DNA of 7,920 nt from CAYZXU01 sp964482535 (lineage in GTDB: Bacteria > Desulfobacterota > Desulfobacteria > Desulfobacterales > BuS5), in the NCBI GenBank assembly GCA_964482535.1, contig CAYZXU010000108.1, positions 1-7,920 on the forward strand, given 5' to 3'. Shown here piece after piece: positions 7,061-7,920 of this stretch. Positions within the stretch are counted from its first letter, which is position 1. The number at the start of each line of letters is the position of its first letter. A program made the position numbers and the translations under genes. The notes under the pieces were generated by a model that worked only from the letters and a program-made list of their open reading frames with translations, searched no databases and was not told the origin of the DNA.

Positions 7061-7920
7061 TTAATAGACAAATGTTAAACCTATTAAAAAATTTCTTCCG
7101 GGCATTGGGTGTCCTTCATCATAATCTTTGTCTGTTATATTACTGACCCTGGCAAAAAGTTCTGAATCAATACCCATGATATTGCCAAGATCCTGGTTCA
7201 ACTTTATGTTAACAAGGCAAAAATCAGGGTATTTTCTTTTTTCACCGTCTCTATCATACTCAAATTGTCTTTGGGTGCAGGATGCCTGAAGGTTTGCGGA
7301 AAGCCCAAAGGAAAACCTGTAACGCAGGTCAAAGTTCAGCTTGTGTCTGGGCCTTCCTTCCAGCTCGCGGTTATTATTCTCTTTATCGCAGGTTGAAAGA
7401 TATGTGTAGTTGATTCCAGTGTACAGGCTGTCGAAAACAGATATATCAAGAGAGGTCTCTACTCCCTGTATTCTGGCCTCTCCTATATTTATATAAACAT
7501 CTTCACCATCACGTTTTTCCCTGTCGATCATATCATCAATATCGTTGTAAAAATATGCTATGGACCAGGTGACAGATTCGGTAAAACTGTGGTCAGCCCC
7601 TATCTCATAACAGACGGCTTTTTGAGGATCAAGTTCCGGGTTTCCACCTGCATATTCGCTGTAGAGTTCCTTTAATTGGGGAAACCTGGTTTTCTTTCCT
7701 ATTGAGGCATGGAGTCTCGTTGCATCTGTCATATAAAACAGAACCCCCCCCTGGGGATTTATTGTGTCCATGCTGTCAGGAACCGGCTGGTTATATGCTT
7801 TTTTAGGGTTAAAATAATCATAACTTAGGCCCAAAACAAAAGAAAGCCTGTCTGTTGCCTTTATCTCGTCTTCAAGGGCAAGTGTGTATGTGTCTGCCTC
7901 ATACTCCTCTTCATCCTGCC
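7061..7920 (-). CDS. TonB-dependent outer-membrane receptor, C-terminal barrel (partial)
   Basis: These are the last 285 residues of a TonB-dependent receptor, which imports a scarce ligand across the outer membrane using TonB/ExbBD energy. The frame is open to the window edge; the TTG at 7834 is internal. The visible part is beta-barrel only. The GKKTRFPQLKELYSEY segment followed by GNPELDP (about 7625-7645), the strand INIGEARIQGVETSLD and the end NITDKDYDEG...PMPGRNFLIGLTFVY are hallmarks of the BtuB/CirA-like group, with the required aromatic C-terminal residue for barrel assembly. The plug domain, TonB box and signal peptide lie outside the window. The ligand cannot be read from the barrel; cobalamin, siderophore or metal complexes are typical of this group. 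It is upstream in the probable operon with the sulfite-oxidase-like protein, which may help to process or bind the ligand. Confidence 0.9.
   Translation of the reverse strand, partial: QDEEEYEADTYTLALEDEIKATDRLSFVLGLSYDYFNPKKAYNQPVPDSMDTINPQGGVLFYMTDATRLHASIGKKTRFPQLKELYSEYAGGNPELDPQKAVCYEIGADHSFTESVTWSIAYFYNDIDDMIDREKRDGEDVYINIGEARIQGVETSLDISVFDSLYTGINYTYLSTCDKENNNRELEGRPRHKLNFDLRYRFSFGLSANLQASCTQRQFEYDRDGEKRKYPDFCLVNIKLNQDLGNIMGIDSELFARVSNITDKDYDEGHPMPGRNFLIGLTFVY

Noticed and set aside
6883..7146. 87-codon plus-strand frame across the receptor/partner gap
   Set aside because: It overlaps two real minus-strand genes and the strong AGGAGA ribosome binding site, and has no recognisable product.
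1..7920. CRISPR arrays, tRNA or rRNA genes, insertion sequences
   Set aside because: No regularly spaced repeats, cloverleaf-like segments, rRNA signatures or transposase genes were seen; nearly all of the window is explained by five genes.

Overview
The window looks like a chromosomal segment of a Gram-negative, probably anaerobic bacterium. The outer-membrane TonB-dependent receptor fragment, the Sec-exported protein with a CxxCH haem motif, the molybdate/tungstate-type transporter and the AT-rich base composition would fit a sulfate-reducing Desulfobacterota (Desulfobacterales-like) genome. That placement is inference from gene content and style; no marker gene is present to prove it.

Layout. 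Positions 1-512 (+) hold the C-terminal end of an ABC transporter ATPase with TOBE-type sensor domains, most like molybdate/tungstate importers. Its stop codon overlaps the start of a homocitrate synthase/NifV-like enzyme (509-1606, +), so the two are translationally coupled. An 89-bp gap follows, containing a GGGGTCAGG-type motif and two adjacent perfect 12-bp palindromes. It leads into a very large single gene (1696-5925, +) for a 1409-residue bacterial SNF2-family ATPase with about 940 residues of N-terminal accessory sequence. The SNF2 gene converges on a minus-strand pair: a TonB-dependent receptor (7061 to beyond 7920) followed 50 bp downstream by a 338-residue exported protein with two sulfite-oxidase-like (molybdopterin-oxidoreductase fold) repeats and a CxxCH motif (5994-7010).

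How the genes may work together. The left pair joins oxyanion (Mo/W) uptake with synthesis of a homocitrate-type organic acid, the two non-protein inputs of FeMo-cofactor, so support of nitrogenase is the simplest reading; a Re-citrate-synthase role is a real alternative. The right pair looks like an outer-membrane uptake receptor with an exported partner whose fold is normally a molybdopterin-binding fold. It is tempting, but unproven, to see both flanks as parts of one metal-acquisition locus into which the SNF2 gene sits as a separate unit.

There are no RNA genes, CRISPR arrays, insertion sequences or intergenic stretches above 300 bases. I found no convincing new defence system. The most interesting items are the haem-motif/sulfite-oxidase-fold partner of the TonB receptor, the substitutions in otherwise conserved motifs of the NifV-like enzyme, the uncharacterised N-terminal half of the SNF2 protein and the palindromes in front of it.
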